Source: Rhizobiales bacterium YIM 77505 (GTDB taxonomy: Bacteria; Pseudomonadota; Alphaproteobacteria; Rhizobiales; Beijerinckiaceae). Taken from it: DNA of 64,000 bases. The position numbers and the translations under genes were made by a program. The notes beneath the pieces are model-generated. The model made no database searches, was not told the origin of the DNA, and was given only the letters and a program-made list of their open reading frames with translations. The stretch is from the NCBI GenBank assembly GCA_000745135.1, contig JQNH01000001.1:3767501-3831500 (forward strand), in the 5' to 3' direction. Shown here piece after piece: positions 1 through 9,649 of this stretch. Position 1 is the stretch's first letter, and the number at the start of each line of letters is the position of its first letter.

Positions 1-46
1 GCGAGAGAAGACAATCGAGCTGGGGCAGCCGCAAGGATCGAAAGGG

Positions 47-634
47 ATGGCGATGAGGCAGGGGAGGCGGAGCGGAAGGCCGATGCGAGTGCGCCGCGTC
101 ACGGCTGCTTCTCTTCTTTTCCTCATGCTCGCCGCGCCGGCGGGGGCAGCGTTGGCCCAATCGGCCGGCGAGATCGCCATCGGCAAGGTCACGGGCCTGC
201 CGCTTCCCCGCTATGTCAGCCTCAAGACCGACCGGGTCAATCTGCGGGAAGGGCCTTCGAAGGAGCATCGCACCCTCTGGGTCTTCCGGCGGGCTGGCCT
301 GCCGGTGGAGATCACCGCCGAGTTCGAGACGTGGCGGCGCATCCGCGATTCGGAGGGCACCGAGGGCTGGGTGCTGCACTCTCTCCTGTCCGGACGGCGT
401 ACGGGACTCGTCACGCCGGCAAAACAGGGGGATCCGCTCGTTCCGCTCCTCGAGCGCGCGGATGAAAAAGCGGAGGTCGTGGCGCGGCTGCAGCCGGGGG
501 TCATCGCCAATGTCCGTCAGTGCACGGGCACCTGGTGCCGTGTGATCATCGTGCAGTCCGGCGCCAGCGACCTGTCGGGCTATATCCGCCAGGACCGGCT
601 CTGGGGCGTCTACCCGAACGAGAAGATCGAGTGA
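47..634 (+). CDS. Secreted SH3-domain protein
   Basis: Encodes 195 residues. A basic N-terminus and a hydrophobic stretch ending in an Ala-x-Ala-like site near residue 38 look like a signal peptide, so the product is probably periplasmic. Two bacterial SH3-type repeats follow, about residues 58-115 (with VNLREGPS, W and GWVLHSLLSGRR) and 125-190 (with WCRV and GYIRQDRLWGVYP). This architecture is common in alphaproteobacterial envelope proteins thought to contact peptidoglycan, but the ligand is not known. In-frame ATGs lie at 47, 53 and 83; the one at 83 has a GGAAGG-type ribosome site and would begin right at the signal peptide, so it may be the true start. Family call is firm, function is not. 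Confidence 0.8.
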   Translation: MAMRQGRRSGRPMRVRRVTAASLLFLMLAAPAGAALAQSAGEIAIGKVTGLPLPRYVSLKTDRVNLREGPSKEHRTLWVFRRAGLPVEITAEFETWRRIRDSEGTEGWVLHSLLSGRRTGLVTPAKQGDPLVPLLERADEKAEVVARLQPGVIANVRQCTGTWCRVIIVQSGASDLSGYIRQDRLWGVYPNEKIE

Positions 635-995
635 GGCCGCCCGCTGGGGCTTTGGGACGTCAGGCTTTCTTGGGTTTGAGGCGGATGATGCCCTCGACGC
701 CGGCGATCTCGAGGCCGCACCGGACCCGGTCCGGCTCCACCGCAAGCCCCTCCCCAACCCCTCGAATACCCGCTCGGCCATCCTCATGCGCGGGAACGCT
801 TCCTAGACAGCGCCGTTCCCGCCTATAGAGCCTTGCTCTCGACACCGACAGCACGGCTGGGGCCGGCAGAACCCACCGCCTGCTTGTCCCGTGGGCCAAG
901 ACGCGCTAGCGCCTTTGTCGATCGTGGCGGCTGTGATACCAGACCTTGGTCGCGGGACACAGGTCCCGCCATGGCAGAAGGGATCCCGGAGCGGC
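635..995. other. Intergenic region upstream of fabA
   Basis: This is a 361-bp gap. I see no convincing gene. A leftward frame at 660-899 ending IIRLKPKKA is open but matches no family I recognise and has no clear ribosome site. The gap holds a 9-bp perfect inverted repeat at 790-822 (listed separately) and must contain the promoter of fabA. Confidence 0.5.
790..822. repeat. 9-bp perfect inverted repeat upstream of fabA
   Basis: Arms GCGGGAACG (790-798) and CGTTCCCGC (814-822) are perfectly complementary around a 15-base loop. No T-run follows on either strand, so a simple intrinsic terminator is unlikely. It could be an operator for fabA or the end structure of the preceding SH3 transcript. 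Confidence 0.4.
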
Positions 996-1520
996 ATGGA
1001 CCGGAAGTCGAGCTATTCCTACGAAGAGCTCCTGGCCTGCGGGCGCGGCGAGATGTTCGGACCTGGCAACGCGCAGTTGCCCCTTCCGCCGATGCTGATG
1101 TTCGACCGCATCGTCTCCATCGCTGAGGACGGCGGCGAGCACGGCAAGGGCCATGTGCGCGCCGAGCTCGACGTGCGGCCGGATCTCTGGTTCTTCCCCT
1201 GCCATTTCAAGGGCGATCCGGTGATGCCGGGCTGCCTGGGGATCGATGCGCTGTGGCAGCTCGTGGGTTTCTTCCTGGGCTGGCTCGGACAGCCGGGAAG
1301 GGGTCGCGCCCTGGGCGTCGGAGAGGTGAAGTTCGCCGACCAGGTGCTGCCCACCGTGAAGAAGGTGCTCTACGGGGTCGACCTGAAGCGCGTCTTCAAA
1401 TCGAAGCTGGTGCTTGGTATCGCGGACGGCTGGCTCGAAGCCGACGGTCGGCGCATTTATGACGCCAAGGACCTGCGGGTCGGCCTGTTCAAAGCCGACG
1501 CAGCTCCCATAGGCGGCTGA
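996..1520 (+). CDS. fabA: 3-hydroxydecanoyl-ACP dehydratase/isomerase FabA
   Basis: The 174-residue hot-dog-fold enzyme dehydrates 3-hydroxydecanoyl-ACP and isomerises trans-2- to cis-3-decenoyl-ACP, the branch point of anaerobic unsaturated fatty acid synthesis. The active-site pair is visible: His70 in [13 protein letters not shown] and Asp84 in [10 protein letters not shown]. The ATG at 996 gives [20 protein letters not shown], the usual family start and length; an open frame extends further upstream but adds unrelated residues. It lies 87 bp before fabB on the same strand and is probably co-transcribed with it, the standard fabAB pairing. Confidence 0.97.
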   Translation: MDRKSSYSYEELLACGRGEMFGPGNAQLPLPPMLMFDRIVSIAEDGGEHGKGHVRAELDVRPDLWFFPCHFKGDPVMPGCLGIDALWQLVGFFLGWLGQPGRGRALGVGEVKFADQVLPTVKKVLYGVDLKRVFKSKLVLGIADGWLEADGRRIYDAKDLRVGLFKADAAPIGG

Positions 1521-1607
1521 CCGGTTCGTCGGGCCCGCTTTTCGCTGCGACGGTTGAGTCTTGCCACAACCCGTCTTACGTGAGGCGCAATACCCGAGGA
1601 ACGTTTC

Positions 1608-2831
1608 ATGAGACGCGTCGTCGTCACGGGGATGGGCATCGTCTCGTCCATCGGCAACAACACCCAGGAGGTGCTCGCCTCCTTACGCGAGGCCCGGTCC
1701 GGCATCGTCAAGGCTGAGGAGTATGAGCGCCTCGGTTTCCGCTGCCAGGTTCATGGTGCCCCGACCCTCGACCCCGAGGAGGCGGTGGACCGGCGCGCTG
1801 CGCGTTTCCACGGGGGCGGGACCGCGTGGAATCACGTGGCCATGGAGCAGGCCATCCGCGACGCAGGGCTCGAGGATCGCGAGGTCTCGAACGAGCGCAC
1901 CGGCATCATCATGGGGTCGGGCGGCCCGTCGACCCGGGCGATCGTAGAGGCGGCCGACACAGCCCGCAGCAAGGGCCCGAAGCGCGTGGGCCCCTTCGCC
2001 GTGCCGAAGGCGATGTCCTCCACGGCCTCCGCCACCCTCGCCACCTGGTTCAAGATCAAAGGCGTCAATTATTCCATCTCTTCCGCCTGCGCGACCTCCA
2101 ACCATTGCATCGGGAATGCCTATGAAATCATCCAGGCCGGGCGGCAGGACGTGATCTTCGCAGGGGGCTGCGAGGAGCTGGATTGGACGCTGTCCGTCCT
2201 CTTCGACGCCATGGGCGCGATGTCCACCAAGTTCAACGACCGGCCACAGGCGGCTTCGCGCGCCTACGACGTCAATCGCGACGGCTTCGTGATCGCCGGC
2301 GGCGCGGGGGTCCTGGTCCTCGAAGAGCTTGAGCATGCCAAGGCGCGCGGCGCCCGCATCTATGGCGAGATCGCCGGCTATGGCGCCACCTCGGACGGCC
2401 ATGACATGGTGGCTCCCTCGGGCGAAGGCGCCGTGCGCTGCATGCGCCAGGCGCTCGCGACCGTGAAGGGGCCGATCGACTACATCAACCCTCACGCCAC
2501 CTCGACCCCCGTCGGGGACGGCAAGGAGATCGAAGCCATCCGCGATGTGTTCGGGAGCGGCGACAAATGCCCTCCGATCTCGGCAACGAAATCCCTCACC
2601 GGCCATTCCCTAGGGGCGACCGGCGTTCAGGAGGCCATCTACTCGCTCCTGATGATGAACAACGGCTTCATCTGCGAGAGCGCGAACATCGACGAGCTCG
2701 ATCCCGCCTTCGCCGATATGCCGATCGTCCGAAAGAGGATTGACAACATTGCCATCGGGCATGTCCTGTCGAACTCCTTCGGTTTTGGTGGCACCAACGC
2801 CACGATCGTCTTGAAGCATCTCGACGCCTGA
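1608..2831 (+). CDS. fabB: 3-oxoacyl-ACP synthase I FabB
   Basis: The 407-residue condensing enzyme elongates the cis-3-decenoyl-ACP made by FabA with malonyl-ACP in the cytosol. The thiolase-fold catalytic set is present: Cys161 in [12 protein letters not shown], His296 in [12 protein letters not shown], Lys328 and His333 in [15 protein letters not shown]. The C-terminal motif [15 protein letters not shown] is typical of KAS enzymes. Length and the FabA partner identify KAS I rather than FabF. The ATG at 1608 is preceded by GAGGAACG. FabI follows 187 bp downstream on the same strand, making a fatty-acid synthesis cluster. Confidence 0.97.
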   Translation: MRRVVVTGMGIVSSIGNNTQEVLASLREARSGIVKAEEYERLGFRCQVHGAPTLDPEEAVDRRAARFHGGGTAWNHVAMEQAIRDAGLEDREVSNERTGIIMGSGGPSTRAIVEAADTARSKGPKRVGPFAVPKAMSSTASATLATWFKIKGVNYSISSACATSNHCIGNAYEIIQAGRQDVIFAGGCEELDWTLSVLFDAMGAMSTKFNDRPQAASRAYDVNRDGFVIAGGAGVLVLEELEHAKARGARIYGEIAGYGATSDGHDMVAPSGEGAVRCMRQALATVKGPIDYINPHATSTPVGDGKEIEAIRDVFGSGDKCPPISATKSLTGHSLGATGVQEAIYSLLMMNNGFICESANIDELDPAFADMPIVRKRIDNIAIGHVLSNSFGFGGTNATIVLKHLDA

Positions 2832-3018
2832 AGCCGAAATGACAAAGGGCGGCCGCGCGTGGCGCGGCAGGGCCATGCGCAGCCGCGCAGGGCCATGATT
2901 GGCGCAAGAGGGCAGCAGCATGGACATGCGCGGCGGGGACGGTTTAACTGCGCTTCGGCACGGCCCGGATGGGAGCGGCGAGCGCTCCCCGATCCTGCCG
3001 AGGGAAGAGAGGACCGGC

Positions 3019-3840
3019 GTGGCAGGTCTCATGCAGGGCAAGCGCGGCCTCGTCATGGGGGTGGCCAACGATCATTCCATCGCCTGGGGGATCGCCAAGG
3101 TCTTGAGCCAGCACGGGGCCGATCTCGCCTTCACCTATCAAGGGGAGGCGCTCGGGCGCCGGGTGACGCCGCTCGCCAAGTCGCTCGGATCGGATCTCGT
3201 CCTCCCCTGCGACGTGGAGGATCTCGCCAGCGTTGACGCGGTATTCGAATCGCTCGACCGGGAGTGGGGCTCCCTCGACTTCGTCGTCCACGCGATCGCC
3301 TTTTCGGACAAGAGCGAGCTCAAGGGCCGCTACGCCGACACCACGCGGGAGAACTTCTCCCGCACCATGCTGATCTCGTGCTTTTCTTTCACCGAGGTCG
3401 CAAAGCGCGCCGCCGCCCGCATGCCCAAGGGCGGATCGATGCTGACGCTCACCTATGGCGGCTCGACGCGGCTCATGCCGAATTACAACGTCATGGGCGT
3501 GGCGAAGGCGGCGCTCGAAGCGTCCGTGCGATATCTTGCCGGCGACTTCGGACCGCAGGGAGTGCGCGTCAATGCGATCTCGGCAGGTCCCGTGCGGACC
3601 CTGGCCGGCGCCGGTATTTCGGACGCACGCCTGATGTTCTCCTATCAGAAGGCCCATTCGCCCCTGAGGCGCTCGGTCACCATCGAAGAGATCGGCGGCT
3701 CGGCGCTCTACCTTCTCTCCGATCTCTCAACCGGGGTGACCGGCGAGATCCACTACGTGGATTGCGGCTACAACATCATTTCCATGCCCCGCCCCGAGGT
3801 CCTCAAGGCCCAGGACGAGGCTGGGGTCACCGGAAAATAG
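3019..3840 (+). CDS. fabI: Enoyl-ACP reductase (NADH) FabI
   Basis: This short-chain dehydrogenase-type enoyl-ACP reductase carries out the last step of each elongation cycle. The N-terminal nucleotide-binding segment reads GKRGLVMGVANDHSIAWGIAK. The FabI-type active site is present, with a Tyr and a Lys flanking the segment NYNVMGVAKAALEASVRYLA. I chose the GTG at 3019, which follows an AGAGAGGA ribosome site and gives 273 residues, the usual family length; an in-frame ATG at 2899 would add about 40 low-complexity residues and seems wrong. ATG 3031 is another option. The gene follows fabA-fabB, and lysE starts only 15 bp downstream. Confidence 0.95.
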   Translation: MAGLMQGKRGLVMGVANDHSIAWGIAKVLSQHGADLAFTYQGEALGRRVTPLAKSLGSDLVLPCDVEDLASVDAVFESLDREWGSLDFVVHAIAFSDKSELKGRYADTTRENFSRTMLISCFSFTEVAKRAAARMPKGGSMLTLTYGGSTRLMPNYNVMGVAKAALEASVRYLAGDFGPQGVRVNAISAGPVRTLAGAGISDARLMFSYQKAHSPLRRSVTIEEIGGSALYLLSDLSTGVTGEIHYVDCGYNIISMPRPEVLKAQDEAGVTGK

Positions 3841-3855
3841 GCGCCGCCGCGTCCC

Positions 3856-4479
3856 ATGAGCAGCGCCGACACCCTTCTGTCGCTCGCAGCGCTGTGGCTC
3901 ATCGCTGTGGTGACGCCAGGGCCGAACATGCTGTTCTTCACCAGCGTCGCCCTCTCGTCGTCCCGGCGCGCCATCTTCGCCGCGGGCGCCGGGGTGGTGC
4001 TCGGGACGGCGATCTGGGGCGCGGCCGGGCTCGTGGGTCTGCTGTGGCTGTTCGAGCTCTTCCCGACGCTCGCCTTCGCCATCAAGATCCTCGGCGGCCT
4101 CTACCTCGCCTGGATCGGCTTCAAGATCCTGCGGGCCAGCCTGAAGCCAGCCGCAGCGCCGCCGGATGCCCCGCGAAAGCCCCTATCCGCATGGCGCGCC
4201 TTCACGCTGGCGCTCGCCACCAACCTGTCGAACCCGAAGTCGCTCGTCTTCGTGACCTCGCTTTTCGCGGTCACACGGCTTGCGGAAGCGCCGCTTCCGA
4301 CGGGGCTCGCCGGGGTCGCGATCATGGTCGCCATGTCGAGCGCCTATTACGTGCTCTGCGGCCTGCTCCTTGCCCGCATGCCGGCGGGAGGCCTCGGCGG
4401 TCCATTGCGGCGCATCGCGGGCGGCGCAATCGGCGCGGCGATGATGGCCTTCGGTGCCCGCATGGCCTTCGATCGCTGA
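3856..4479 (+). CDS. LysE/RhtB family amino-acid exporter
   Basis: The 207-residue inner-membrane protein has about six hydrophobic segments. The family signature VTPGPNMLFFTSVALS lies at residues 16-31 in the first transmembrane region, and NLSNPKSLVFVTSLF in the middle. LysE/RhtB proteins export basic or hydroxylated amino acids or homoserine lactones; the substrate cannot be read from sequence. It begins 15 bp after fabI and could be translated from the fab transcript, though its function is unrelated to fatty acid synthesis. Confidence 0.9.
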   Translation: MSSADTLLSLAALWLIAVVTPGPNMLFFTSVALSSSRRAIFAAGAGVVLGTAIWGAAGLVGLLWLFELFPTLAFAIKILGGLYLAWIGFKILRASLKPAAAPPDAPRKPLSAWRAFTLALATNLSNPKSLVFVTSLFAVTRLAEAPLPTGLAGVAIMVAMSSAYYVLCGLLLARMPAGGLGGPLRRIAGGAIGAAMMAFGARMAFDR

Positions 4480-4553
4480 GGCGGGCTCAAGCTCCGCCTT
4501 GCGATTGGCGCAATTCGCCGACACCAGGGCAGACGATCAGCCGGAGCCCTCGC

Positions 4554-5171
4554 ATGATTCACCGCCGCCTGTTCCTCGCGGGCCTCACAGCGGCCGGCCT
4601 CGCCCCGCCTGCCCAGGCCGCACCCGAGGCACAGCGGGCCCCGGTCGAACTGTTCGAGGAGGCGCTGGAGCTCGAAGCCGCGATCCGGGTCGGTGCTGCC
4701 CAGGGGGATGTCACGCTGGTCGAGTTCTTCGACTACAACTGCCCCTGGTGCAAACGATCGGCGGCCGATCTGCCCGGGCTCCTGAAGCAGGATCCGGATC
4801 TCACCTATGTCCTTGTCAATTATGCGGTCCTCGGGCAGCCCTCGGTCGAGGCGACGCGGGTTGCGCTCGCCTTCTTCGATCTCTACGGGCCTGAGCGCTA
4901 CCTTGCGCTCCATCAGCGGCTGTTCGCCCTGCGCGGCCCTGTGGACGGGGCGCGGGCCGTGCGCGAGGCGGAGGCGCTGGGCGCACCGGCGAAGCGCCTC
5001 GTCGCCATCGCGGACAGCCCCAAGATCACCCGGCAGATGACCGAGGCGGTGCGCGTCGGCGGCTCGCTCGGGCTCGTGGCGACTCCCTCCTTCGTCATCG
5101 GGCCGGAGGTCTACGGAGGACATCTGAGCTTGGACGACAAGCGCGCCATCATTGCCCGCGCCCGCGCCTGA
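4554..5171 (+). CDS. DsbA-family thioredoxin-fold oxidoreductase
   Basis: The 205-residue protein starts MIHRRLFLAGLTAAGLAPPAQA, which looks like a signal peptide, so it acts in the periplasm. The thioredoxin-fold active site is FDYNCPWCKRS (CPWC), and the cis-proline loop is VATPSFVIG near the C-terminus. A helical insertion lies between them, as in DsbA and BdbD-like proteins. It should oxidise or isomerise disulfides in exported proteins; a DsbB partner is not visible here. The ATG at 4554 gives the usual length, although the frame is open far upstream through fabI and lysE. Confidence 0.9.
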   Translation: MIHRRLFLAGLTAAGLAPPAQAAPEAQRAPVELFEEALELEAAIRVGAAQGDVTLVEFFDYNCPWCKRSAADLPGLLKQDPDLTYVLVNYAVLGQPSVEATRVALAFFDLYGPERYLALHQRLFALRGPVDGARAVREAEALGAPAKRLVAIADSPKITRQMTEAVRVGGSLGLVATPSFVIGPEVYGGHLSLDDKRAIIARARA

Positions 5172-5314
5172 TCCACGGTCTCGCCCTGTGGCATGCGAAA
5201 AAGGGCCGGCTTCGCATGCGCCTGGCCGGATCCGGGCGCGGAACCGCGTCTTTGGACCTCGCGTTGCCTTGCAAAGGTCGGCGGCATCGAGGCCGCCCGG
5301 AAACGAGGTCGGTG

Positions 5315-5605
5315 ATGCGCAAGCTCCTCCCTGATGAGAAGGCCCGGCAGGGTCCCCGCGGCCGTGCCGTGCTGATGGTGCTGATCGGCAGCTTCCTGCT
5401 GATCGGGATTTATCTGGTCTCCATGCTGGTGTGGACCGGCTCGACCTCTCCCGATCATCCGAGCGCCTCCGCCTCTCGGGAGGCGGTGACCGGCTCGCCG
5501 ACAGCCCGAGGCAATCCGAGCGATCGGACCTTGCCGCAGAATCCGGCCTATCCGGCGCCGTCCGATCCCTCCGCGACAGGTAGCGCAGGGCGCGCGCAGC
5601 AGTAG
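5315..5605 (+). CDS. Small single-pass membrane protein
   Basis: I do not recognise this 96-residue protein. A charged N-terminus of about 18 residues leads into one hydrophobic helix (about residues 20-42), followed by a Ser/Pro/Ala-rich tail with no predicted fold. It is probably anchored in the inner membrane with the tail in the periplasm. The ATG at 5315 is chosen because upstream residues look like non-coding extension; GTG 5312 directly abuts it. It lies between the DsbA-like gene and the mechanosensitive channel gene, all rightward. Confidence 0.55.
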   Translation: MRKLLPDEKARQGPRGRAVLMVLIGSFLLIGIYLVSMLVWTGSTSPDHPSASASREAVTGSPTARGNPSDRTLPQNPAYPAPSDPSATGSAGRAQQ

Positions 5606-5782
5606 GTTTCCGCCGGAGCGCTCCGACGCTTCGGAACCGGGGGACGGCAGGCACGCCGTTCCCCGTTTTCCTGCCGCACTTTGACCTGCATCCCCGACAA
5701 GGACTGTCTTGCGCATGGGGCTTGGACGCGCGAGGGTCCGCCGTCCAGCCCAGCATGAGCACGGACGAGAATTGGGACAGCG

Positions 5783-8377
5783 ATGCAGGCGTTGACGGTG
5801 TTGCGCAAACTGCGGTTGGGTCTTGCAAGTCTTGCGTTGGGGGTCCTCATCGGCACGCCTGCGCCAGGGCAGGCGCCGTCGAGCCCGCCGAGCGCCCCTG
5901 CTCCGGCGGCGAATGCTCCCGCCGAGTCCAGGCCCGTCAGCCTGTCGGAAGAGACGAAGCGGCTGCGCGCCAAGCTCGACGGCATCAAGGTGCAACTCGA
6001 GCAGCTCGAGGCAACGCTGGCCCGGCCGGATCTGCGCGACTCCGATCTGCAACGCGTGCGACAGGACACGGACCCCATCATCGACCAGACGCGCACGCTC
6101 ATCGACGATCTCGAACCCCGCCTCGCCGCGGCGCGGGTCAGGCTCGAACAACTCGGGCCCAAACCGAAGGAGGGCGAGCCGGAGGAAAGCCCCGACGTGC
6201 AGCGCGACCGCGCCGAGCGGGAGGCGGCGGTCGCGGAAATCGGGGAGACGCAGCGGCTCGCCCGCGCCCTTCTGGTCCAGGCGGAGCAGATCGTCACCCA
6301 GGCGAGCGACCGCCGCCGCGCCGCCTTCGCCCGGGCGCTGTTCGAGCGCAGCTCAAGCCTGGTCAGCCTCGATCTCTGGAGCGCCGTGCTGAGGTCGCTG
6401 CCGCGCGACATGGCGGCCGTCGAACTGCTCCTCGCATCCTGGGGCGAGACCTTCGAACGCAATGCCACCGCGGGCGCGCTGGGTGTTCTGGCGTTTTCGA
6501 TCGGCGTCGCCATCGCCCTGTATGTCGGCCGACGGCATCTCGCGCCCCGGCTTGTGACGCGCGATCCGGACGCCACGCCGCCGCGCCCGCGGCGGTTGTT
6601 CGCGGCGCTTGCCGTGTTCGTCCTGGGCGCAGCTCCGGCGGCGGCCGGCAGCTACCTCGTTTATGTGGTCTTCGATGCCATCGACCTGGCCCCGGTCCGG
6701 ATCGAACGGGTGATGGGGGCGGCCCTCGGCGGCCTCGCTTTCGTCGCGTTCTGCAAAGCCCTGGCCGACGCCATCCTGGCGCCTGGCAAGAGCGGCTGGC
6801 GCTTGGTGCCGCTCGGCGATGCACCGGCGAGCCGCACCGCGGCGGCCGTGGTCGTCATTGCCAGCGTGATAGCCATTGGCAAGACGCTCGAAACGCTCAA
6901 TCAGGTCATCGCCGCGGGCTTTGCCATCACCGTGGCGACGCGGGGCATCTTCGCGCTCCTTGCTGCCCTCGTCCTCGCCGAGCTCCTGCGCCGCTTCGCC
7001 ACAGCCGCCTCGGTCGAGGAGGAGTGCTTCGGCCCTTACGTCCCCTCGGACAGCGAGGTGCGTGGTCCGATCCGCATGATGGGCTGGATGGCGGTGGCAG
7101 CCATCGTGGCAAGCGTGCTCGCCGGCTACATCGCCTTGGCCTCCTTCCTTGTCGACCAGCTCGTCTGGATCTGCATCGTCCTCGCTTTGCTGCTGCTTGC
7201 CATCGTGCTCGTGGACGAGCTCATCGCCCACAGCTTGCGGGCGCCGACGCGGGTCGCGACGCTGCTGCAGGCGAACACCGGCCTGCGTCGCCGGTCCCTC
7301 GAGCAGATCGGCGTTCTCGTCAGCGGCGTCGCCCGTGTCGTGCTCATCACGACGGCGCTGATGCTCGTCCTCGCCCCCTGGGGGGTCGACTCTCTCGACG
7401 TGATGTCGTCGATCCGTGCCGCCTTCTTCGGCTTCAAGGTCGGCGACGTGACGGTGTCGCTCTCGACCCTCATCGTGGCGCTTCTGATCTTTGTGATCGG
7501 CTTTGCGGTGACCCGGATCGTCCAGCGCTGGCTCGACACCACCTTCCTGCCGGCGACGGATCTCGACGCGGGCCTGCGCAATTCGATCCGCACCGCTTTC
7601 GGCTATCTCGGCTTCTTCGTCGCCGGCGCGCTCGCCTTCTCCTATCTCGGCCTCAGCCTCGACAAGATTGCCATTGTCGCCGGCGCGCTGTCGGTCGGCA
7701 TCGGCTTCGGCCTGCAATCCATCGTCAACAACTTCGTCTCAGGCCTGATCCTCCTTTGGGAGCGGCCGATCCGGGTCGGCGACCTCGTGGTGGTCGGCGA
7801 CGGCGAGGGCCATGTGCGCAAGATCAGCGTGCGCGCCACGGAGATCGAGACCTTCGACCGCTCCACCATCATCGTGCCGAATTCCAACCTCGTCTCGGGC
7901 GTGGTCAAGAACCGGGTGCGCGTCGACCGCACCGGGCGCGTCGTGCTCTCGGTCAACGTGCTCCGCAACCAGGACCCCGCCCGCGCCGCGGAAATCCTCA
8001 CCGCTTGCGCCAGCGCCCATCCCGACGTCCTCAAGGAGCCGCCCCCGCGGGTCGTCTTCAAGAAGATCGGCGACACTTTCCTCGAATTCGAGCTCATCGC
8101 CTATGTCGCCGACGTGAATGTGCAGCAAACCGTCCTCAGCGACCTCAACTTCGCGGTCTTCAAGGAGCTCAACGGAGCCGGCGTGATCCCGCCCATGGGT
8201 CCGCCCTCTCTCGTCGTGCAGGGGCTGACGCCCGTCGAGTCGGCGCTCAGCCAGATCGCCGAGGCGATTGCCGGGGCGCAGCGCTCGGAAAGGGCAAGCG
8301 CACCCGGCGGTTCCGAGACGAAGCCGGAGCCGGCCGGCTCCCGATCCACTCGCTTGAAAGCAAGCGCCGGCAACTGA
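5783..8377 (+). CDS. DUF3772-containing MscS-type mechanosensitive channel
   Basis: The 864-residue protein has a signal peptide, a coiled-coil-rich periplasmic region of the DUF3772 type (about residues 45-200), roughly eleven transmembrane helices, and a C-terminal MscS core. The core shows the pore-helix and beta-domain motif SVGIGFGLQSIVNNFVSGLI, then WERPIRVGDLV and the conserved STIIVPNSNLVSG. MscS-like channels open under membrane tension and protect against hypo-osmotic shock; the large periplasmic N-terminus places it in the MscK/YbiO-like class. The C-terminal tail is Ser/Gly/Pro-rich. The next gene leftward from the right is the IS-disrupted DUF808 gene, convergent with this one. 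Confidence 0.93.
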   Translation: MQALTVLRKLRLGLASLALGVLIGTPAPGQAPSSPPSAPAPAANAPAESRPVSLSEETKRLRAKLDGIKVQLEQLEATLARPDLRDSDLQRVRQDTDPIIDQTRTLIDDLEPRLAAARVRLEQLGPKPKEGEPEESPDVQRDRAEREAAVAEIGETQRLARALLVQAEQIVTQASDRRRAAFARALFERSSSLVSLDLWSAVLRSLPRDMAAVELLLASWGETFERNATAGALGVLAFSIGVAIALYVGRRHLAPRLVTRDPDATPPRPRRLFAALAVFVLGAAPAAAGSYLVYVVFDAIDLAPVRIERVMGAALGGLAFVAFCKALADAILAPGKSGWRLVPLGDAPASRTAAAVVVIASVIAIGKTLETLNQVIAAGFAITVATRGIFALLAALVLAELLRRFATAASVEEECFGPYVPSDSEVRGPIRMMGWMAVAAIVASVLAGYIALASFLVDQLVWICIVLALLLLAIVLVDELIAHSLRAPTRVATLLQANTGLRRRSLEQIGVLVSGVARVVLITTALMLVLAPWGVDSLDVMSSIRAAFFGFKVGDVTVSLSTLIVALLIFVIGFAVTRIVQRWLDTTFLPATDLDAGLRNSIRTAFGYLGFFVAGALAFSYLGLSLDKIAIVAGALSVGIGFGLQSIVNNFVSGLILLWERPIRVGDLVVVGDGEGHVRKISVRATEIETFDRSTIIVPNSNLVSGVVKNRVRVDRTGRVVLSVNVLRNQDPARAAEILTACASAHPDVLKEPPPRVVFKKIGDTFLEFELIAYVADVNVQQTVLSDLNFAVFKELNGAGVIPPMGPPSLVVQGLTPVESALSQIAEAIAGAQRSERASAPGGSETKPEPAGSRSTRLKASAGN

Positions 8378-8609
8378 AGCCTGCGCGACCAGAGGCTCTT
8401 CGCTCATATGCGTCGCGCGCGCGGCCTCAGAGCCGTGACCGCCTGCCAGGCGGGCACCAGGAAAAAGCCCGTCACTGGGATGAGGGCGGCGCCGATGATA
8501 AGGCCCACGATCCCAGCGCCGGCCGCAGTGACGAGCCATTCGACGAGGCCGGCGACGGGCGGGAGCGCGTGCGCGGCGATCTCCGCGGCGTGGTGGATGG
8601 CGCGGCCTA

Positions 8610-9649
8610 GAGCACGCTCTGTTTAGACGGAAGCATAGCCGGCGTTTGTCAGGTAGTTGGCGCATTCCGTGGGTGGGAAGAGCTCGAGAAGGTCGCCCAG
8701 CTTTCGCCAGGTGGCCTCGACGGTGCGGGCTTCGGCCCTGCGGATCAGGTGCTTGAGCTTGGCGAAGAGCTGCTCGATCGGGTTCAGGTCGGGGCTGTAG
8801 GGGGGCAGGAACAGAAGATGGGCGCCGGCGGCCCGGACGGCGCGTCGCGCGGCTTGCCCTTTGTGGCTGCCGAGATTGTCGAGGACGACGACGTCACCCG
8901 GAGCGAGCGTCGGAACGAGCACCTTCTCGACATAGAGGGTGAACAGCTCGCCGTTGATCGGGCCGTCGATGATCCAGGGAGCATCGATGCGATCGGCGCG
9001 AAGCGCGGCGATGAAGGTGAGCGTCTTCCAGTGGCCGTGCGGCACGCGGGCCGCAAGGCGCTGGCCGCGCGGTCCCCAGCCTCGCAGGGGCGCCATATTG
9101 GTCTTGACCCATGTCTCGTCGATGAAGACGAGCCGCCTTGCATCGATGCGGCCCTGATGGGCCTTCCAGCGCGCCCGCCTGCGGGCGATGTCAGGCCGCG
9201 TCTGCTCGGCCGGCAGCACGGTTTTTTTTGAAGCTCAGTCCTTCGGCGTGCAGGAAGACCCAGACGGCGCGGCGGTCGCTCTTAATGCCGCGTTCGGCCA
9301 GTTCCATCACCAAGCCGCGGGTCGTAAACGGTCCGGACCGGCAGCGCTCGCGCAGCCACTCGGCCAGCTCTCCGCGGAGCTTGGGTTTCTTGTGGCCGCC
9401 GACTTGGTCGGGCGCCAGCGAGCCCGTCTCGCGCTTGCGCTTCATCCACTTCGAGATGCAGGACGGGCTGATCCTGAGCGCCGCCGCCACCGCCCGCGTC
9501 GTCGCGCCCGCCTCGTAGCGGGCCACAGCCCGTTCGCGCAAATCCTCAGAGTAGGGTCGTGTCATCCAATGCTGGCCTCCCCCAGCACGGATCTTGAATC
9601 ACACCCCGACCTCAAACGGAATCCAATTCCGCTAAACCGAAGCGCGCTC
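8610..9649 (-). mobile_element. IS630-family insertion sequence, copy 1
   Basis: The element is 1040 bp and sits at a TA target (8608-8609 and 9650-9651 are the duplicated TA), as IS630/Tc1-mariner elements do. The ends form imperfect terminal inverted repeats: GAGCACGCTCTGTTTAG on the left and, read inward from the right, GAGCGCGCTTCGGTTTAG. Copy 2 (32701-33739) is in the same orientation. I see two differences: G at 8676 against A at 32767, and an extra T in the homopolymer at 9222-9229. It interrupts the DUF808 gene. Confidence 0.95.
8623..9565 (-). pseudogene. IS630 transposase, frameshifted copy
   Basis: The transposase of IS copy 1 is broken into a 124-residue N-terminal part (9565-9191) and a 198-residue C-terminal part (9219-8623). 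The first holds the helix-turn-helix region starting MTRPYSEDLRERAVARYEAG; the second holds the DDE catalytic core (FIDETWVKTNM, VVLDNLGSHKG, NPIEQLFAKLKHL). The break falls at an A8 tract on the coding strand (T8 at 9222-9229), where the intact copy has A7. One Ser-to-Pro change near the C-terminus also separates the copies. Slippage at A8 could restore some full-length product, so inactivity is likely but not certain. Confidence 0.9.

Noticed and set aside
660-899. A 79-codon leftward gene between the SH3 gene and fabA
   Set aside because: No ribosome site, no family resemblance and a shadow-like composition; kept only as a note in the gap description.
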